DNA of 64,000 bases from positions 340,924 through 404,923 of the forward strand of contig NZ_JAPYKW010000002.1 in assembly GCF_036632095.1 (NCBI RefSeq), given 5' to 3'. The notes beneath the pieces are model-generated. The model was not told the origin of the DNA. It searched no databases and saw only the letters and a list, made by a program, of their open reading frames with translations. This document shows, piece after piece, positions 9,327 to 19,876 of the stretch; position 1 is the first letter of the stretch, and the number at the start of each line of letters is the position of its first letter. The DNA is from Chlamydia sp. 04-14. Its GTDB lineage: Bacteria; Chlamydiota; Chlamydiia; Chlamydiales; Chlamydiaceae. Position numbers and translations under genes: made by a program.

Positions 9327-9968
9327 TTAAAAAAAACAAGAACAACTGCGGTAGTCTGGGATCAGTTGCTGACTACACTCCAAAAGCATAAGTTGAGAAA
9401 CTACATTTCTCCTGATATGGTCAATTGAAGGTGCTACTTCTTCTATACGAATGCTATTTGAAAAACTATCAATGAAAAGTTGTGGATTGGGAGAGATGAC
9501 GTGGTAGCAATTATTTGCTAAACAATACTCGGAAGCTTCTCCATAGGGTAATAAAATTCCGGGACCAACCCCGTTCTTTTCATAGATAAACCCATCTTCC
9601 GAGAGATCTGAGCTAAGAGTTAATACTCCGCCCTTCTTTCCTAAGGGAAGCATCAAAGCCTTTCCCTTGTCCTTCGGAGTCAAATATCCCTCCAAGGAAC
9701 TATAACCTATCATAGGCACCTTTCGAGATAAGGCCAACCCCTGGGCAAAAGACAACCCAACACGCGTTGCAGAAAAATTCCCTGGACCAGCCGCAACTCC
9801 AATCCCCTGGAAACATAAAGAACTATTTTTAAAAATAAATTCTAGGACCAATCCTTGATCTGGACCAACGGGTAGATGCCAGTGTTTCAATACCTTCTGG
9901 TGGTCTACGTAGGCTAAAAATGGTTGATACCCAGAAGTATCAATAATAACATATCTATGAAAATGCAT
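9327..9968 (-). CDS. tsaB: TsaB/YeaZ-like tRNA threonylcarbamoyladenosine factor
   Basis: 213 residues of the ASKHA-fold TsaB family, the non-catalytic partner of TsaD in t6A37 tRNA modification. The N-terminus reads YVIIDTSGYQPFLAYVD, in place of the usual ILaIDTST start. The family's central segment is present: GIGVAAGPGNFSATRVGLSF at about residues 56-75. The C-terminal half is poorly conserved and ends in a Cys pair (SCSCFF). Length is close to the family's 200-230. It starts the minus-strand group tsaB, rpsU, dnaJ, pdhAB, though a gap of about 200 bases separates it from rpsU. Confidence 0.85.
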   Translation of the reverse strand: MHFHRYVIIDTSGYQPFLAYVDHQKVLKHWHLPVGPDQGLVLEFIFKNSSLCFQGIGVAAGPGNFSATRVGLSFAQGLALSRKVPMIGYSSLEGYLTPKDKGKALMLPLGKKGGVLTLSSDLSEDGFIYEKNGVGPGILLPYGEASEYCLANNCYHVISPNPQLFIDSFSNSIRIEEVAPSIDHIRRNVVSQLMLLECSQQLIPDYRSCSCFF

Positions 9969-10632
9969 AATTCAAATTAGAATCGAACAGGTAAACTATA
10001 GCAACTAAAAAACTTTTAATCAAAAAAAATAACAAAACTAAATAATAAATAAGCATCTCTAAAGATTTAGAAATATTTAAACTCAGCATACAAACACAAT
10101 AAATCTAAAATAGATTTATTACGTTCTAAAAAGCTTGAAAACTTTTCTTTAATCTAAAAATGTTGTTATTTTGATTGAACGACCGTTCATTCTCTTATTG
10201 CAAAGAGAATTCGGACAATCTCTTGTAAACTAGAAAATTGATAACAATTTTCTTGATTATCAGAAAATCTTTTACAGATCTTAGACAATTCAAATAGCTA
10301 GCAACAAGAGTGATACCGATGATCTGAAAATTATTCTAAATCAAGATCTGATAAAAAAACATGAGAAATTATTTAATCTGAAACATATAGGCAAAAATAT
10401 TCGAGAATTGTTTTTTTTAAAAATCAAGAAAAACGATTTGCGTAAAACCCTCATCTTTTTTAATTCTTATTCCTTGGCTCTGCTATTTCTCTAGTAGTTG
10501 TGTAGGTGCACTAATTTCGATTATTTTGTAATATATCGAAAAGAGGATCTTTATTGTTGAAAGTGCTGCTATCAATAAGTTATCAGAGCAACTTAGATAA
10601 ATGTATCCGATGATTTTAGTATAAGGACAATT
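9969..10632. other. Long divergent intergenic region tsaB/lon with three inverted repeats
   Basis: 664 bases without a convincing ORF, very AT-rich. It holds three inverted repeats in 113 bases. AATAAATCTA/TAGATTTATT is at 10098-10120 (10-bp stem, 3-base loop). TGAACG-AC-CGTTCA is at 10176-10189. ATTCTCTT/AAGAGAAT is at 10189-10210. The lon and tsaB promoters must lie here, but I cannot name them with confidence. No CIRCE element is seen. A small RNA is possible. Confidence 0.5.
10176..10189. promoter_or_regulatory. Palindrome, possible operator upstream of lon
   Basis: TGAACGACCGTTCA is a perfect 6+6 palindrome with a 2-base centre. It contains GAAC-N4-GTTC, the core form of the LexA box of Gram-positive bacteria. 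I see no lexA here and recall none in chlamydiae. A GAAC-N4-GTTC site is expected about once in 65 kb by chance, so this is only a candidate. Confidence 0.25.
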
Positions 10633-13089
10633 GTGGACTCTACAATAAATAACGACTCTCAGATCTTGGATCCCAATCCTGAAGAAGTAGAAAAACTTTT
10701 AGATGAATCTGAGGAAGTCGAAGAAAAATCAGATGATCGTTCCTTACCTTCCGAATTATTTATCCTCCCACTAAATAAACGTCCTTTTTTCCCGGGTATG
10801 GCGGCTCCAATTCTTATAGAATCAGGACCCTATTACGAGGTATTAAAGCTTCTAGCAAAGTCTTCGCAAAAATACATAGGTTTAGTTCTTACCAAAAAGG
10901 AAGATGCGGACATTTTAAAAGTTGGTTTCAACCAGCTTTATCGTGTAGGTGTGGCAGCGCGCATCTTGCGTATTATGCCTATAGAAGGAGGCAGCGCGCA
11001 AATATTACTTAGCATAGAAGAACGCATCCGCATTGTAGAGCCTCTCAAAGATAAATATCTTAAAGCACGCGTCTCCTATCATAAAGACAATAAAGAACTA
11101 ACAGAAGAGCTAAAAGCATATTCTATTAGTATTGTTTCTGTAATTAAAGACCTCTTAAAACTTAATCCCCTATTTAAGGAAGAGCTCCAAATCTTTCTTG
11201 GACATTCAGATTTTACTGAACCGGGAAAGCTCGCTGATTTTTCTGTAGCGCTAACAACAGCTACTAGGGAAGAACTTCAAGAAGTGCTTGAAACAACAAA
11301 TATGCACGATCGTATTGATAAAGCTTTGATCCTCCTTAAAAAAGAGCTGGATCTTAGCCGTCTACAAAGTAGTATCAATCAAAAGATCGAAGCAACGATC
11401 ACCAAAAGTCAGAAAGAATTCTTCTTAAAAGAACAGCTGAAAACGATCAAAAAGGAGCTGGGGCTAGAAAAAGAAGATCGCGCTATTGATTTAGAAAAAT
11501 TCATGGACCGGTTAAAAAAACGCCAGGTCCCTGATTATGCCATGGAAGTTATTCAAGATGAGATGGAAAAACTCCAAACCTTGGAAACATCCTCAGCAGA
11601 ATATACCGTATGCCGTAACTACTTAGATTGGTTAACTATCATTCCTTGGGGAATTCAGAGCAAAGAATACCACGATCTCAAGAAAGCTGAAGTAATTCTT
11701 AATAAAGACCACTACGGCCTGGAAGACATCAAACAACGTATTCTAGAACTGATTAGTGTGGGAAAATTATCGAAGGGTCTTAAAGGAAGTATTATTTGTC
11801 TAGTAGGGCCTCCAGGAGTAGGTAAAACAAGTATCGGTCGTAGTATAGCCAAAGTTTTACACCGTAAATTTTTCCGTTTTTCAGTAGGCGGAATGCGTGA
11901 TGAAGCTGAAATCAAGGGACACCGACGCACCTACATCGGTGCTATGCCTGGAAAAATGGTCCAAGCATTAAAACAAAGTCAAGCTATGAATCCCGTCATC
12001 ATGATTGACGAGGTTGATAAAATCGGTGCGAGCTACCACGGCGATCCTGCATCGGCCTTATTAGAAGTTTTAGATCCGGAACAGAATAAAGACTTCCTAG
12101 ATCATTACCTTGACGTACGAGTAGATCTATCTAACGTTCTATTTATTCTAACGGCAAACGTATTGGATACTATTCCTGATCCTCTTTTAGATCGTATGGA
12201 AATTCTCCGTCTTTCAGGTTATATTCTTGAAGAAAAGCTCCAGATCGCAACGAAATATCTTGTTCCTCGAGCACGAAAGGAAATGGGGCTAACAGCTCGT
12301 GAGATTGTATTCCAACCCGAAGCTTTAAAGCATATGATTAATAACTATGCTAGGGAAGCTGGTGTGCGTACATTAAATGGAAACATTAAAAAAGTCCTAA
12401 GAAAAGTCGCACTTAAAATAGTTAAAAATCAGGAAAAGACGCATCCAAAACATACACAATATAAAATTAATGTAAGTAACCTTCAGGATTATTTAGGCAA
12501 GCCTATCTTCTCCAGCGATCGTTTTTATGACAACACACCTATCGGTGTCGCTACCGGATTAGCTTGGACATCTTTAGGAGGAGCTACTTTATATATTGAA
12601 AGTGTTCAAGTTCCTTCAATGAAAACTGATATGCATCTTACAGGACAAGCTGGAGATGTTATGAAAGAATCCTCTCAGATTGCTTGGACATATCTGCATA
12701 GCGCATTGGAACGTTATGCTCCTGGTTATAGCTTTTTCTCTAAATCTCAGGTGCACATTCATATTCCTGAAGGGGCAACACCTAAAGATGGTCCTTCAGC
12801 AGGTGTAACGATGGTGACTTCCTTATTGTCTTTACTTTTGGACACACCTATTTTAGAGAACTTAGGTATGACGGGTGAAATCACACTAACAGGACGTGTA
12901 TTAGGAGTGGGAGGAATTCGCGAGAAACTCATAGCTGCACGTCGATCACGATTAAACGTCTTAATCTTTCCAGAGGATAACCGTCGTGATTATGAAGAAC
13001 TGCCCGCCTATCTAAAAAAAGGTCTGAAGATTCATTTTGTTGCACATTATGACGATGTTTTCAAAGTTGCGTTTCCAGGCATTAATTAA
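10633..13089 (+). CDS. lon: ATP-dependent protease Lon
   Basis: A cytosolic AAA+ serine protease that degrades misfolded and regulatory proteins. 818 residues starting at GTG 10633 with AAGGA at 10623-10627. An N-terminal LON substrate-binding domain (about 40-240) is followed by coiled coil. The AAA+ module has Walker A GPPGVGKTS (about 392-400) and Walker B PVIMIDEVDKIG. The protease domain carries the catalytic Ser in PKDGPSAGVT (about residue 722) and the Lys in GGIREKLIAARR (about 765). All key residues are intact. The first 40 residues are acidic and unusually rich in Glu/Asp. It stands alone as a plus-strand unit behind a long spacer. Confidence 0.97.
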   Translation: MDSTINNDSQILDPNPEEVEKLLDESEEVEEKSDDRSLPSELFILPLNKRPFFPGMAAPILIESGPYYEVLKLLAKSSQKYIGLVLTKKEDADILKVGFNQLYRVGVAARILRIMPIEGGSAQILLSIEERIRIVEPLKDKYLKARVSYHKDNKELTEELKAYSISIVSVIKDLLKLNPLFKEELQIFLGHSDFTEPGKLADFSVALTTATREELQEVLETTNMHDRIDKALILLKKELDLSRLQSSINQKIEATITKSQKEFFLKEQLKTIKKELGLEKEDRAIDLEKFMDRLKKRQVPDYAMEVIQDEMEKLQTLETSSAEYTVCRNYLDWLTIIPWGIQSKEYHDLKKAEVILNKDHYGLEDIKQRILELISVGKLSKGLKGSIICLVGPPGVGKTSIGRSIAKVLHRKFFRFSVGGMRDEAEIKGHRRTYIGAMPGKMVQALKQSQAMNPVIMIDEVDKIGASYHGDPASALLEVLDPEQNKDFLDHYLDVRVDLSNVLFILTANVLDTIPDPLLDRMEILRLSGYILEEKLQIATKYLVPRARKEMGLTAREIVFQPEALKHMINNYAREAGVRTLNGNIKKVLRKVALKIVKNQEKTHPKHTQYKINVSNLQDYLGKPIFSSDRFYDNTPIGVATGLAWTSLGGATLYIESVQVPSMKTDMHLTGQAGDVMKESSQIAWTYLHSALERYAPGYSFFSKSQVHIHIPEGATPKDGPSAGVTMVTSLLSLLLDTPILENLGMTGEITLTGRVLGVGGIREKLIAARRSRLNVLIFPEDNRRDYEELPAYLKKGLKIHFVAHYDDVFKVAFPGIN

Positions 13090-13103
13090 CTCTCATGAGA
13101 TAA

Positions 13104-13140
13104 TTTAGAGCCGTTTTCTTTATAAATTAACGGCTCTAAA
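13104..13140 (+). terminator. Hairpin after lon
   Basis: TTTAGAGCCGTT and AACGGCTCTAAA form a 12-bp perfect stem with a 13-base loop, 15 bases after the lon stop codon. It lacks a clear U-run, so its action as an intrinsic terminator is inferred from position and stem strength. Confidence 0.5.
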
Positions 13141-13230
13141 CTCCAACTAGAAAAAAAACTGTATATTTACAAACGTTCTCAAAATTTCTAAACTGCACAT
13201 TCTTAAAATAAACCCATGCAGTAGACTTTC

Positions 13231-13905
13231 ATGACCGTCCCTGGATTAACTCCCGATGTTGCTGTCCAAAAAAATCATACCAACCATACTATAACAACAG
13301 ATCCGACAAAGAAAGTAGAAGGCAAGAAAGGCAGTAACCTTATTGCTCTAATTTGCATGCTTGTCTTAGCTTTGCTAACAGCAGTTATGATGGGAGGTTT
13401 TCTAGTTACACCATTTCTCCCTGAAGGGATTTACATTGGTATCACTGCCTTAGCCTCACTTCTTGTAGGCATGGTTCTATTTCCCATAATCATGAGCTGT
13501 TTATCAAAACCTCTCGTTGCTGTACGCCCTAGGGATTTAGATCTGTCCAAACTAGATACACGACACAACCGTCTACTTCATGAAATCATCAAAGATGATG
13601 AGAAAAAATATGCTCAAGAACAGGAAGGGAAAATCCGTAGAAGACAACGAAGAACTCTAAAAGCTCGTCCTCAGACACAAGCTCAAAGTACATCTTCTGA
13701 TGAAACACCAAAACAACGAAGAAAAACTTCAACAGTTCTAAGTCTAATTCGGCCCAAAGGTTCCTCTACTAGCGCATCTTCTAATCTGTCCTCTTCTGAT
13801 TCTGACTCAGATTCTGATTCCTCCAGCCCTAGAACACAACTTAACCCTGTAACCAAACCTTCTTTACCCTCGAAGTATCGCGATTACTTCAACTGCGTGG
13901 ATTAA
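13231..13905 (+). CDS. Putative inclusion-membrane (Inc-like) protein
   Basis: 224 residues with two adjacent hydrophobic helices at about 36-62 and 68-92, separated by a short turn. This is the bilobed hydrophobic pattern of chlamydial Inc proteins. A hydrophilic C-terminus of about 125 residues is basic (RRRQRRTLKAR) and then Ser/Asp-rich (SSSDSDSDSDSSS). There is no cleavable signal peptide, which fits type III export. The position between lon and rnz matches a conserved chlamydial unknown. Function is unknown; the Inc assignment is inference from topology. Confidence 0.65.
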   Translation: MTVPGLTPDVAVQKNHTNHTITTDPTKKVEGKKGSNLIALICMLVLALLTAVMMGGFLVTPFLPEGIYIGITALASLLVGMVLFPIIMSCLSKPLVAVRPRDLDLSKLDTRHNRLLHEIIKDDEKKYAQEQEGKIRRRQRRTLKARPQTQAQSTSSDETPKQRRKTSTVLSLIRPKGSSTSASSNLSSSDSDSDSDSSSPRTQLNPVTKPSLPSKYRDYFNCVD

Positions 13906-13935
13906 AAATAAAATTCATAATATCTAGAGATAAGT

Positions 13936-13958
13936 TCTAGTAGAGTATTTTTACTAGA
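13936..13958 (+). terminator. Hairpin after Inc-like gene
   Basis: TCTAGTA/TACTAGA stem starting 31 bases downstream of the stop codon, followed by a T-rich stretch ending in TATTTTTTT. A plausible intrinsic terminator before rnz. Confidence 0.5.
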
Positions 13959-14002
13959 TTAGTTTATTCTATTTTTTTCCTCGGAAACTTTCCCCTAAAT
14001 TT

Positions 14003-14923
14003 ATGAGCTGTAGAGAATTAATCATTTTAGGTTGCTCTAGTCAACAACCTACGCGAACGCGTAATCAAGGAGCCTATCTATTTCGTTGGAATAACGAAGG
14101 CTTGCTTTTTGATCCAGGCGAGGGAACACAAAGACAATTCATTTTTGCTAATATTGCTCCCACCGTAGTCTCCAGAATTTTTATCAGCCATTTTCATGGG
14201 GATCACTGTTTAGGTTTGGGCTCCATGCTTATGAGGCTGAACTTAGATAAAGTTACCCATCCCATACACTGCTATTACCCAGCTTCAGGGAAAAAGTACT
14301 TCGATCGCCTACGTTATGGCACTATCTATCACGAAACCATAAATGTTGTAGAACACCCTATAGATAAAGAAGGAATTGTTGAAGATTTCGGCAATTTTCG
14401 TATTGAAGCGCGTAAACTCGATCACCTTGTAGATACTTTGGGGTGGAGAATCACCGAACCCGACACGATAAAATTCATTCCAGAAAAAATTAAAGCTTCA
14501 GGATTGCGTGGACCTATTATGCAAGATCTCATTCGCGATGATCAGGTAACAGTAAATGGAAATACTATATATCTTAAAGATGTAAGCTATGTAAGAAAAG
14601 GGGATAGCGTGGCTGTTATTGCCGATACTCTCCCTTGCCAATCTGTTATAGATTTAGCCAAAGATGCAAGGATCATGTTATGTGAAAGCACATATCTTGA
14701 AGAGCATCGTCATTTAGCAGAGAGTCATTACCATATGACAGCAAAACAAGCGGCTACGCAAGCTTTAGCTGCAGGAGCACAACAGCTTGTACTCACGCAC
14801 TTTTCTGCGCGGTATTTAAATTCTAAAGAATTTGAATTAGAAGCTGGGAAAATTTTCCCTAATGTTGCTGCCGCTGAAGAATTCCGCAGTTATCCCTTTC
14901 CTAAAAACCCCTCTTCTAAATAA
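14003..14923 (+). CDS. rnz: Ribonuclease Z (tRNA 3' endonuclease)
   Basis: A zinc metallo-beta-lactamase-fold endonuclease that removes 3' trailers from pre-tRNA. The 306 residues fit the short RNase Z family. The metal-binding HxHxDH motif appears as [12 protein letters not shown] (about residues 57-68). Further ligands are in [10 protein letters not shown] and VLTHFSARY, and the CESTYLEEH segment matches the conserved aspartate/HEAT-loop region. The gene leads a plus-strand series with xerC about 40 bases downstream. Confidence 0.93.
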   Translation: MSCRELIILGCSSQQPTRTRNQGAYLFRWNNEGLLFDPGEGTQRQFIFANIAPTVVSRIFISHFHGDHCLGLGSMLMRLNLDKVTHPIHCYYPASGKKYFDRLRYGTIYHETINVVEHPIDKEGIVEDFGNFRIEARKLDHLVDTLGWRITEPDTIKFIPEKIKASGLRGPIMQDLIRDDQVTVNGNTIYLKDVSYVRKGDSVAVIADTLPCQSVIDLAKDARIMLCESTYLEEHRHLAESHYHMTAKQAATQALAAGAQQLVLTHFSARYLNSKEFELEAGKIFPNVAAAEEFRSYPFPKNPSSK

Positions 14924-14965
14924 ATCTCAGTAAGGAGATACTTTAGAAAAATATTTAGGGAAACT

Positions 14966-15904
14966 ATGGTCTCTGCTTTTTATGCTTTTCTTGATTACCT
15001 AAAAAACATAAAAACAGCATCTCCTCATACTTTAAGAAACTATTGTATAGATCTAAACAGTTTTAAAAGTTTCTTAGAAAAACAGAATAAACTCTCTCCA
15101 TCTGCACCTATTTGCTTACTTGCACAAGAAAGAAAAGAAGCCGAGCTCTCTTTCTCTTTATTTACGAAAGATCTAGTGCGTCTCTATATTTTAGAATTGA
15201 TGCAAGAAAATAAAGCAAAACGCACGATAAAACGTCGCCTCTCAGCAATTAAAAGTTTCTCACAATATTGTATAAGACATCGGATTATCCTTGAGGATCC
15301 TACAGAAACAATTCACGGACCTAGGCTCCCTAAAGAATTACCCTCACCTATTACTTATGAACAAGTAGAAATCCTGATGGCGACCCCTGATCTATCGAAA
15401 TATACAGGGTTTCGTGATCGCTGCTTACTAGAACTATTTTATAGCTCAGGATTACGTATTAGCGAAATCGTAGCTATCAATCATTGGGATATCGATTTTA
15501 ATTCTAATCTTATCCGTATCCAAGGAAAAGGGAAAAAAGAACGTCTTGTCCCTATTACCCCTCATGCAGCCCAATGGTTACAACAATACCTAAATCATCC
15601 AGAAAGAACGACTATAGAACAAGACGCTCAAGCAATTTTTTTAAATCGTTTTGGAAAAAGATTAACCACGCGTTCTATTGATAGAAAATTTCAAAAATAT
15701 CTTCGTCAATCAGGCTTGTCAGCGAATATCACGCCTCATACAATCCGTCATACGATCGCCACACATTGGCTAGAGAACGGTATGGACTTAAAAACGATTC
15801 AAGCACTTCTTGGACACAGTTCTTTAGAAACTACAACTATCTATACTCATGTATCTATGAAGCTTAAAAAGCAAACTCATGATGAGTCTCATCCCCATAG
15901 TTAA
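14966..15904 (+). CDS. xerC: Tyrosine recombinase XerC
   Basis: A site-specific recombinase that acts with XerD at dif to resolve chromosome dimers. 312 residues with an N-terminal SAM-like core-binding domain (1-120) and a C-terminal catalytic domain. The visible catalytic set is Arg in SSGLRISEI (about 164), Lys in [20 protein letters not shown] (His and Arg about 259-262), [15 protein letters not shown] and the nucleophile Tyr (about 293). Context and length fit XerC rather than a phage integrase; no attachment site or other phage gene is nearby. Confidence 0.9.
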   Translation: MVSAFYAFLDYLKNIKTASPHTLRNYCIDLNSFKSFLEKQNKLSPSAPICLLAQERKEAELSFSLFTKDLVRLYILELMQENKAKRTIKRRLSAIKSFSQYCIRHRIILEDPTETIHGPRLPKELPSPITYEQVEILMATPDLSKYTGFRDRCLLELFYSSGLRISEIVAINHWDIDFNSNLIRIQGKGKKERLVPITPHAAQWLQQYLNHPERTTIEQDAQAIFLNRFGKRLTTRSIDRKFQKYLRQSGLSANITPHTIRHTIATHWLENGMDLKTIQALLGHSSLETTTIYTHVSMKLKKQTHDESHPHS

Positions 15905-15956
15905 ACCTTAGGCAAACCTCTTGTGCTCTAAGAGCCTCTTTGTTATGCTAGACGCT

Positions 15957-17549
15957 ATGAGCATCGTACTTGACAAAATCGGCAAAACTTTAGGCACACG
16001 CGTACTGTTCGACGACGTTTCTGTCGTCTTCAATCCTGGAAATCGCTATGGATTAACAGGACCTAACGGCGCGGGGAAATCTACATTATTAAAAATAATC
16101 ACAGGTTTCGTAGAGCCTACTCGCGGGTCAATTTCTTTACCTAAAAAAGTTGGAATCTTACGTCAAAATATTGATAGTTTTGGAGACATTTCTGTCATAG
16201 ATTGCGTGATTATGGGTAATGCCCGTTTGTGGGATGCTCTGCAAAAAAGAGATGCTTTATACCTAGAAGAGTTCACCGATGCCATTGGTATCAAACTCGG
16301 CGAGATGGAAGAAATCATCGGCGAAGAAAATGGTTACCGAGCAGAATCTGAAGCTGAAGAGCTTCTCACAGGCATTGGTATTCCTGAAGAATTATTCAAT
16401 AATAAAATGTCCACGATTCCTATAGATTTGCAGTTTCGTGTGCTTTTATGTCAGTCTTTGTTTGGTCATCCAGAAGCCCTACTTCTTGATGAGCCTACAA
16501 ACCATTTAGACATTTATTCGATCAACTGGTTAGGAAATTTTTTAAAAGATTACGACGGCACTGTAATTGTTGTTAGCCACGACAGGCATTTCCTAAATAC
16601 CATTACCACTCACATTGCTGATATTGATTATGACACCGTCATCATCTATCCAGGTAATTACGATGCGATGGTAGAAATGAAAACAGCTTCTAGAGATCAA
16701 GAGAAAGCTGACATTAAATCTAAAGAGAAAAAAATTGCTCAGCTTAAAGAGTTTGTTGCCAAATTTGGAGCAGGTTCTCGAGCAAGTCAGGTGCAATCTC
16801 GCTTAAGAGAAATTAAAAAGCTTCAACCTCAAGAATTAAAAAAATCCAATATTCAGCGTCCTTATATACGCTTCCCCTTGTCAGAAAAAGCTTCTGGGAA
16901 GGTGGTCTTTTCCATAGAGGGTATCACTAAAAGTTATAATAATGAAGATCCTGTATTTCAGCCTTTCTCTTTAGAGATCTATCAAGGAGATAAGTTAGGG
17001 ATTATTGGAAACAATGGTCTTGGCAAAACTACATTAATGAAGCTTTTAGCCGGTGTAGAGTCCCCTAATCAAGGATCCATTAAAATTGGTCATCAGGTTG
17101 CTTATTCCTATTTTCCTCAGAATCATTCTGATGTCTTAAAGGATTGCGGAGACGAGACACTATTTGAATGGTTGCGCAACCGCAAAACAGGTATCAATGA
17201 TCAAGAAATCCGTAGTGTTTTAGGAAAGATGTTGTTTGGCGGTGATGATGCCTTTAAACAAATTAAAGCATTGTCTGGAGGAGAAACCGCACGTTTGCTT
17301 ATGGCAGGGATGATGTTGGAAAATCACAACGTACTTATTCTTGATGAAGCAAATAATCACTTAGACTTAGAATCTGTTTCTGCATTAGCCTGGGCCATTA
17401 ATGATTATAAAGGGACATCCATATTTGTTTCTCATGATAGAACTTTAATCGACGAGTGCGCAACAAAACTTCTTATCTTCGATAAAGGTAAGATCACTTT
17501 CTTTGATGGAACCATGGCAGACTACACAAGCAGCAGCAAGCTAGCCTAA
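15957..17549 (+). CDS. ABC-F family ATPase (YbiT/EttA-like)
   Basis: A soluble protein with two ABC ATPase domains and no membrane part, the ABC-F arrangement that acts on ribosomes rather than in transport. Domain 1 has Walker A GPNGAGKST and Walker B LLLDEPTNHLD but a degenerate signature (IPIDLQFRV in place of LSGGxxxR). Domain 2 has GNNGLGKTT, signature LSGGETARL and an altered Walker B, LILDEANNHLD. The inter-domain linker (about 235-300) is charged. I start at ATG 15957 (MSIVLDKIGK), which aligns with the family start. An in-frame TTG at 15921 and ATG at 15945 would extend it by 12 or 4 codons. The degenerate first signature resembles the YbiT subgroup. Confidence 0.88.
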   Translation: MSIVLDKIGKTLGTRVLFDDVSVVFNPGNRYGLTGPNGAGKSTLLKIITGFVEPTRGSISLPKKVGILRQNIDSFGDISVIDCVIMGNARLWDALQKRDALYLEEFTDAIGIKLGEMEEIIGEENGYRAESEAEELLTGIGIPEELFNNKMSTIPIDLQFRVLLCQSLFGHPEALLLDEPTNHLDIYSINWLGNFLKDYDGTVIVVSHDRHFLNTITTHIADIDYDTVIIYPGNYDAMVEMKTASRDQEKADIKSKEKKIAQLKEFVAKFGAGSRASQVQSRLREIKKLQPQELKKSNIQRPYIRFPLSEKASGKVVFSIEGITKSYNNEDPVFQPFSLEIYQGDKLGIIGNNGLGKTTLMKLLAGVESPNQGSIKIGHQVAYSYFPQNHSDVLKDCGDETLFEWLRNRKTGINDQEIRSVLGKMLFGGDDAFKQIKALSGGETARLLMAGMMLENHNVLILDEANNHLDLESVSALAWAINDYKGTSIFVSHDRTLIDECATKLLIFDKGKITFFDGTMADYTSSSKLA

Positions 17550-17587
17550 GCTGTGTAATAGTCTAGAATATATTTTATTGAGGGCAT

Positions 17588-18178
17588 ATGGAACCACAAT
17601 TGATCTTAGGCTCTTCTTCTCCACGAAGAAAATCAATTCTACAATATTTTCGTATTCCCTTTACTTGCATCTCATCAAAATTCGAAGAACATGCTGTTCC
17701 CTATCAAGGTGATCCTATTGCATATTCACGAGAATTAGCTGTAGGGAAAGCCGAATCTATAGTCAAAGACCATAATCCTGAAGGTTTGATCCTTACTGCC
17801 GATACTGTTGTCGTCTATAAAGGAAAAATTTTCAATAAGCCAAACTCTTATGATGAAGCTATTGAAATGTTGAAAACATTAAGCGGTCAAACACATTTCG
17901 TAATCACCAGTATTGCTCTTTTCAAGGATCAGAAACTAGTAACTGGAGAAGAGACAACACAAGTGACATTTACTAAACTCCCAGAAGAATACTTAGGAAG
18001 GTATGTCCAGGCATTTTCTACTTTGGATAAATGTGGAGGCTATAGCATTCAAGAAGGCGGGGGATTAATTATTCATAATATCCAGGGCTGCTCATATAAC
18101 GTCCAGGGTCTTCCTATTAAAACATTGCAACATCTCTTGTTGGAGTTCGACGTTAATTTATGGGATTATCTCGTTTAA
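17588..18178 (+). CDS. maf: Maf-family nucleotide pyrophosphatase
   Basis: A house-cleaning pyrophosphatase that hydrolyses non-canonical or methylated NTPs. The 196 residues match the family length. [14 protein letters not shown] at the N-terminus is the Maf nucleotide-binding signature. [19 protein letters not shown] holds the catalytic Asp region, and [13 protein letters not shown] is the conserved C-terminal loop. The gene overlaps the next one by 19 bases. Confidence 0.92.
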   Translation: MEPQLILGSSSPRRKSILQYFRIPFTCISSKFEEHAVPYQGDPIAYSRELAVGKAESIVKDHNPEGLILTADTVVVYKGKIFNKPNSYDEAIEMLKTLSGQTHFVITSIALFKDQKLVTGEETTQVTFTKLPEEYLGRYVQAFSTLDKCGGYSIQEGGGLIIHNIQGCSYNVQGLPIKTLQHLLLEFDVNLWDYLV

Positions 18179-19866
18179 TCGCACCCCTAGGACTACTATT
18201 TAGTTTACCTTGTTTAGTTTTTGGCAACTTTCCTGATCCTTTAAGCCATAAGATCCTTTACACTAGCCAAAAATCTGTAGAACAAGCTCTTGTTGCCTAT
18301 TTAGAAGCTTTAGATACTTATGGGGGACACGATTTTTCTTTATTAAGAAAAATCTCTGAGAATTGCTTGAGACAAGGATTACGCTCAGAAGATCCCTACA
18401 GAAGAAAAAGTACAATTATAGGTGCAGGTATTGTAGGTTCTTCAGAAGCATTAGAGATCCTCTCACAAGCTATGGAAACAGAAGATCCCCTGCAGCAACT
18501 ATTAGTATTATCTGCTCTATCTTCGCACCTAGGGAAAACATCCGATGAGCTGTTATTCAAGGCTCTAGCCTCTGCCTATCCTGTGATTCGTTTAGAAGCA
18601 GCCTATCGCTTAGCGGGATCAAAAAATATTAAAGTTATCGATTACCTCCATTCTTTCATTTATAAGCTCCCTGAAGAAATCCAATGTCTTTCTGCTGCTA
18701 TCTTCCTAAGATTAGAAACTGAAGAATCAGACACTTATGTACGCCAGCTGCTTTCATCAACAAAAACCACAACAAGAAATTACGCAGCCCTACTTATTGG
18801 AGAGTATCAACAAAAACGATTTCTACCTACATTACGGCATTTATTAACAAGCGCTTCTCCTTTAGATCGTGAAGCTGCTGTTTATGCTTTAGGTATGCTA
18901 AAAGATGGCCAAAGCTACAATGCTATAAAAAAACTCTCAGAAAGAAATGATCCTGATTTATCCTTGGCTGCTGCTCAAGCATTAATTGCTATTGGCAAAG
19001 AAGAAGAGGCTCTTCCTATTTTTGAAAAACAGATACAAGAAGAACGCTCGAATGCTCTCTACACAGGACGATTATTATCAAAAGAAGTGGGAGTTCCTCT
19101 ACTTCTTCCTGTATTTTTAAATACCAAAAACAGCGAAGCAAAGTTAAATGCTGGCTTAGCATTAATACATTTAGGATGCACTCATCCTCACCTTCTTGAC
19201 TACATTACAGAATGGTTAATACAACCACACTATAGCCAAGCACTTATTCCAGCATTTTCTAGAGGGCGCGCTACACAAGCATGGAAATGTCGAGGAATTA
19301 TCCTTCCTCAAAATCCTACAGAACGTGCTAAGGCTTTATCAGCAATTCAGAGTTCTGAAGAACAAATTCTTATGTCCCTATTACAACTGCCCAAAGAAGC
19401 GTATCTTCCTTATATAGAAAAGATCCTATTAAGCCAAAAAACATCCCTAGCTTCTAAGGCAATAACTTTTTTAGCACATTCTTCACATCAACAAGCTTTA
19501 GAAATTCTTTCACGGGCTTCCCAGCTCCCTGGAGAACCTGTAATTCGTGCTTATGCTGATTTAGCTTTGTATAATCTTACTAAAGATCCTGAGAAAAAAT
19601 TATCTCTACATCGTTATGCTCAGGATCTCATTCAAGAAACTTTATTGTTTATTGATACTGAAGATAAACAGCCCCATCCTGATTCTCCCTATCTTCGCTA
19701 TCAGATCACTCCAGAAACACGAGCTAAGCTTATGTTAGATATCCTTGAAACTTTAGTAGCCTCGAAAACTCATGAAGATATCCGCTTACTCATCCAGCTT
19801 ATGACACAAACGAAGGCAAAAAATAGTCATATTCTAGCTGGTCTGTTGATGAAAATCGTAGAATAA
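18160..19866 (+). CDS. Exported HEAT-repeat-like protein, chlamydial unknown
   Basis: 568 residues beginning with an N-terminal signal peptide ([20 protein letters not shown], likely cleavage after FG near residue 22). The rest is almost wholly alpha-helical, with repeated helical pairs of the HEAT/Armadillo type, for example [16 protein letters not shown] and [19 protein letters not shown]. Such scaffolds bind proteins, so a periplasmic binding or assembly role is plausible. It is overlapped by maf and is followed after 10 bases by the LptD-like gene, which hints at a shared role in envelope assembly. The annotated start is preferred because it gives the complete signal peptide. Confidence 0.75.
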   Translation: MGLSRLIAPLGLLFSLPCLVFGNFPDPLSHKILYTSQKSVEQALVAYLEALDTYGGHDFSLLRKISENCLRQGLRSEDPYRRKSTIIGAGIVGSSEALEILSQAMETEDPLQQLLVLSALSSHLGKTSDELLFKALASAYPVIRLEAAYRLAGSKNIKVIDYLHSFIYKLPEEIQCLSAAIFLRLETEESDTYVRQLLSSTKTTTRNYAALLIGEYQQKRFLPTLRHLLTSASPLDREAAVYALGMLKDGQSYNAIKKLSERNDPDLSLAAAQALIAIGKEEEALPIFEKQIQEERSNALYTGRLLSKEVGVPLLLPVFLNTKNSEAKLNAGLALIHLGCTHPHLLDYITEWLIQPHYSQALIPAFSRGRATQAWKCRGIILPQNPTERAKALSAIQSSEEQILMSLLQLPKEAYLPYIEKILLSQKTSLASKAITFLAHSSHQQALEILSRASQLPGEPVIRAYADLALYNLTKDPEKKLSLHRYAQDLIQETLLFIDTEDKQPHPDSPYLRYQITPETRAKLMLDILETLVASKTHEDIRLLIQLMTQTKAKNSHILAGLLMKIVE

Positions 19867-19876
19867 TGGGAGATCT

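Noticed and set aside
8900..9330. CIRCE (HrcA) element controlling dnaJ or rpsU
   Set aside because: No TTAGCACTC-N9-GAGTGCTAA-like repeat is present near dnaJ, rpsU or lon.
14966..15904. Phage or island integrase
   Set aside because: The recombinase fits housekeeping XerC in size and motifs, and no attachment repeats, tRNA target or phage genes are beside it.
16390..16520. Degenerate first signature motif in the ABC-F protein as evidence of a pseudogene
   Set aside because: The frame is intact, both Walker A motifs are normal, and a degenerate first signature also occurs in the YbiT subgroup.
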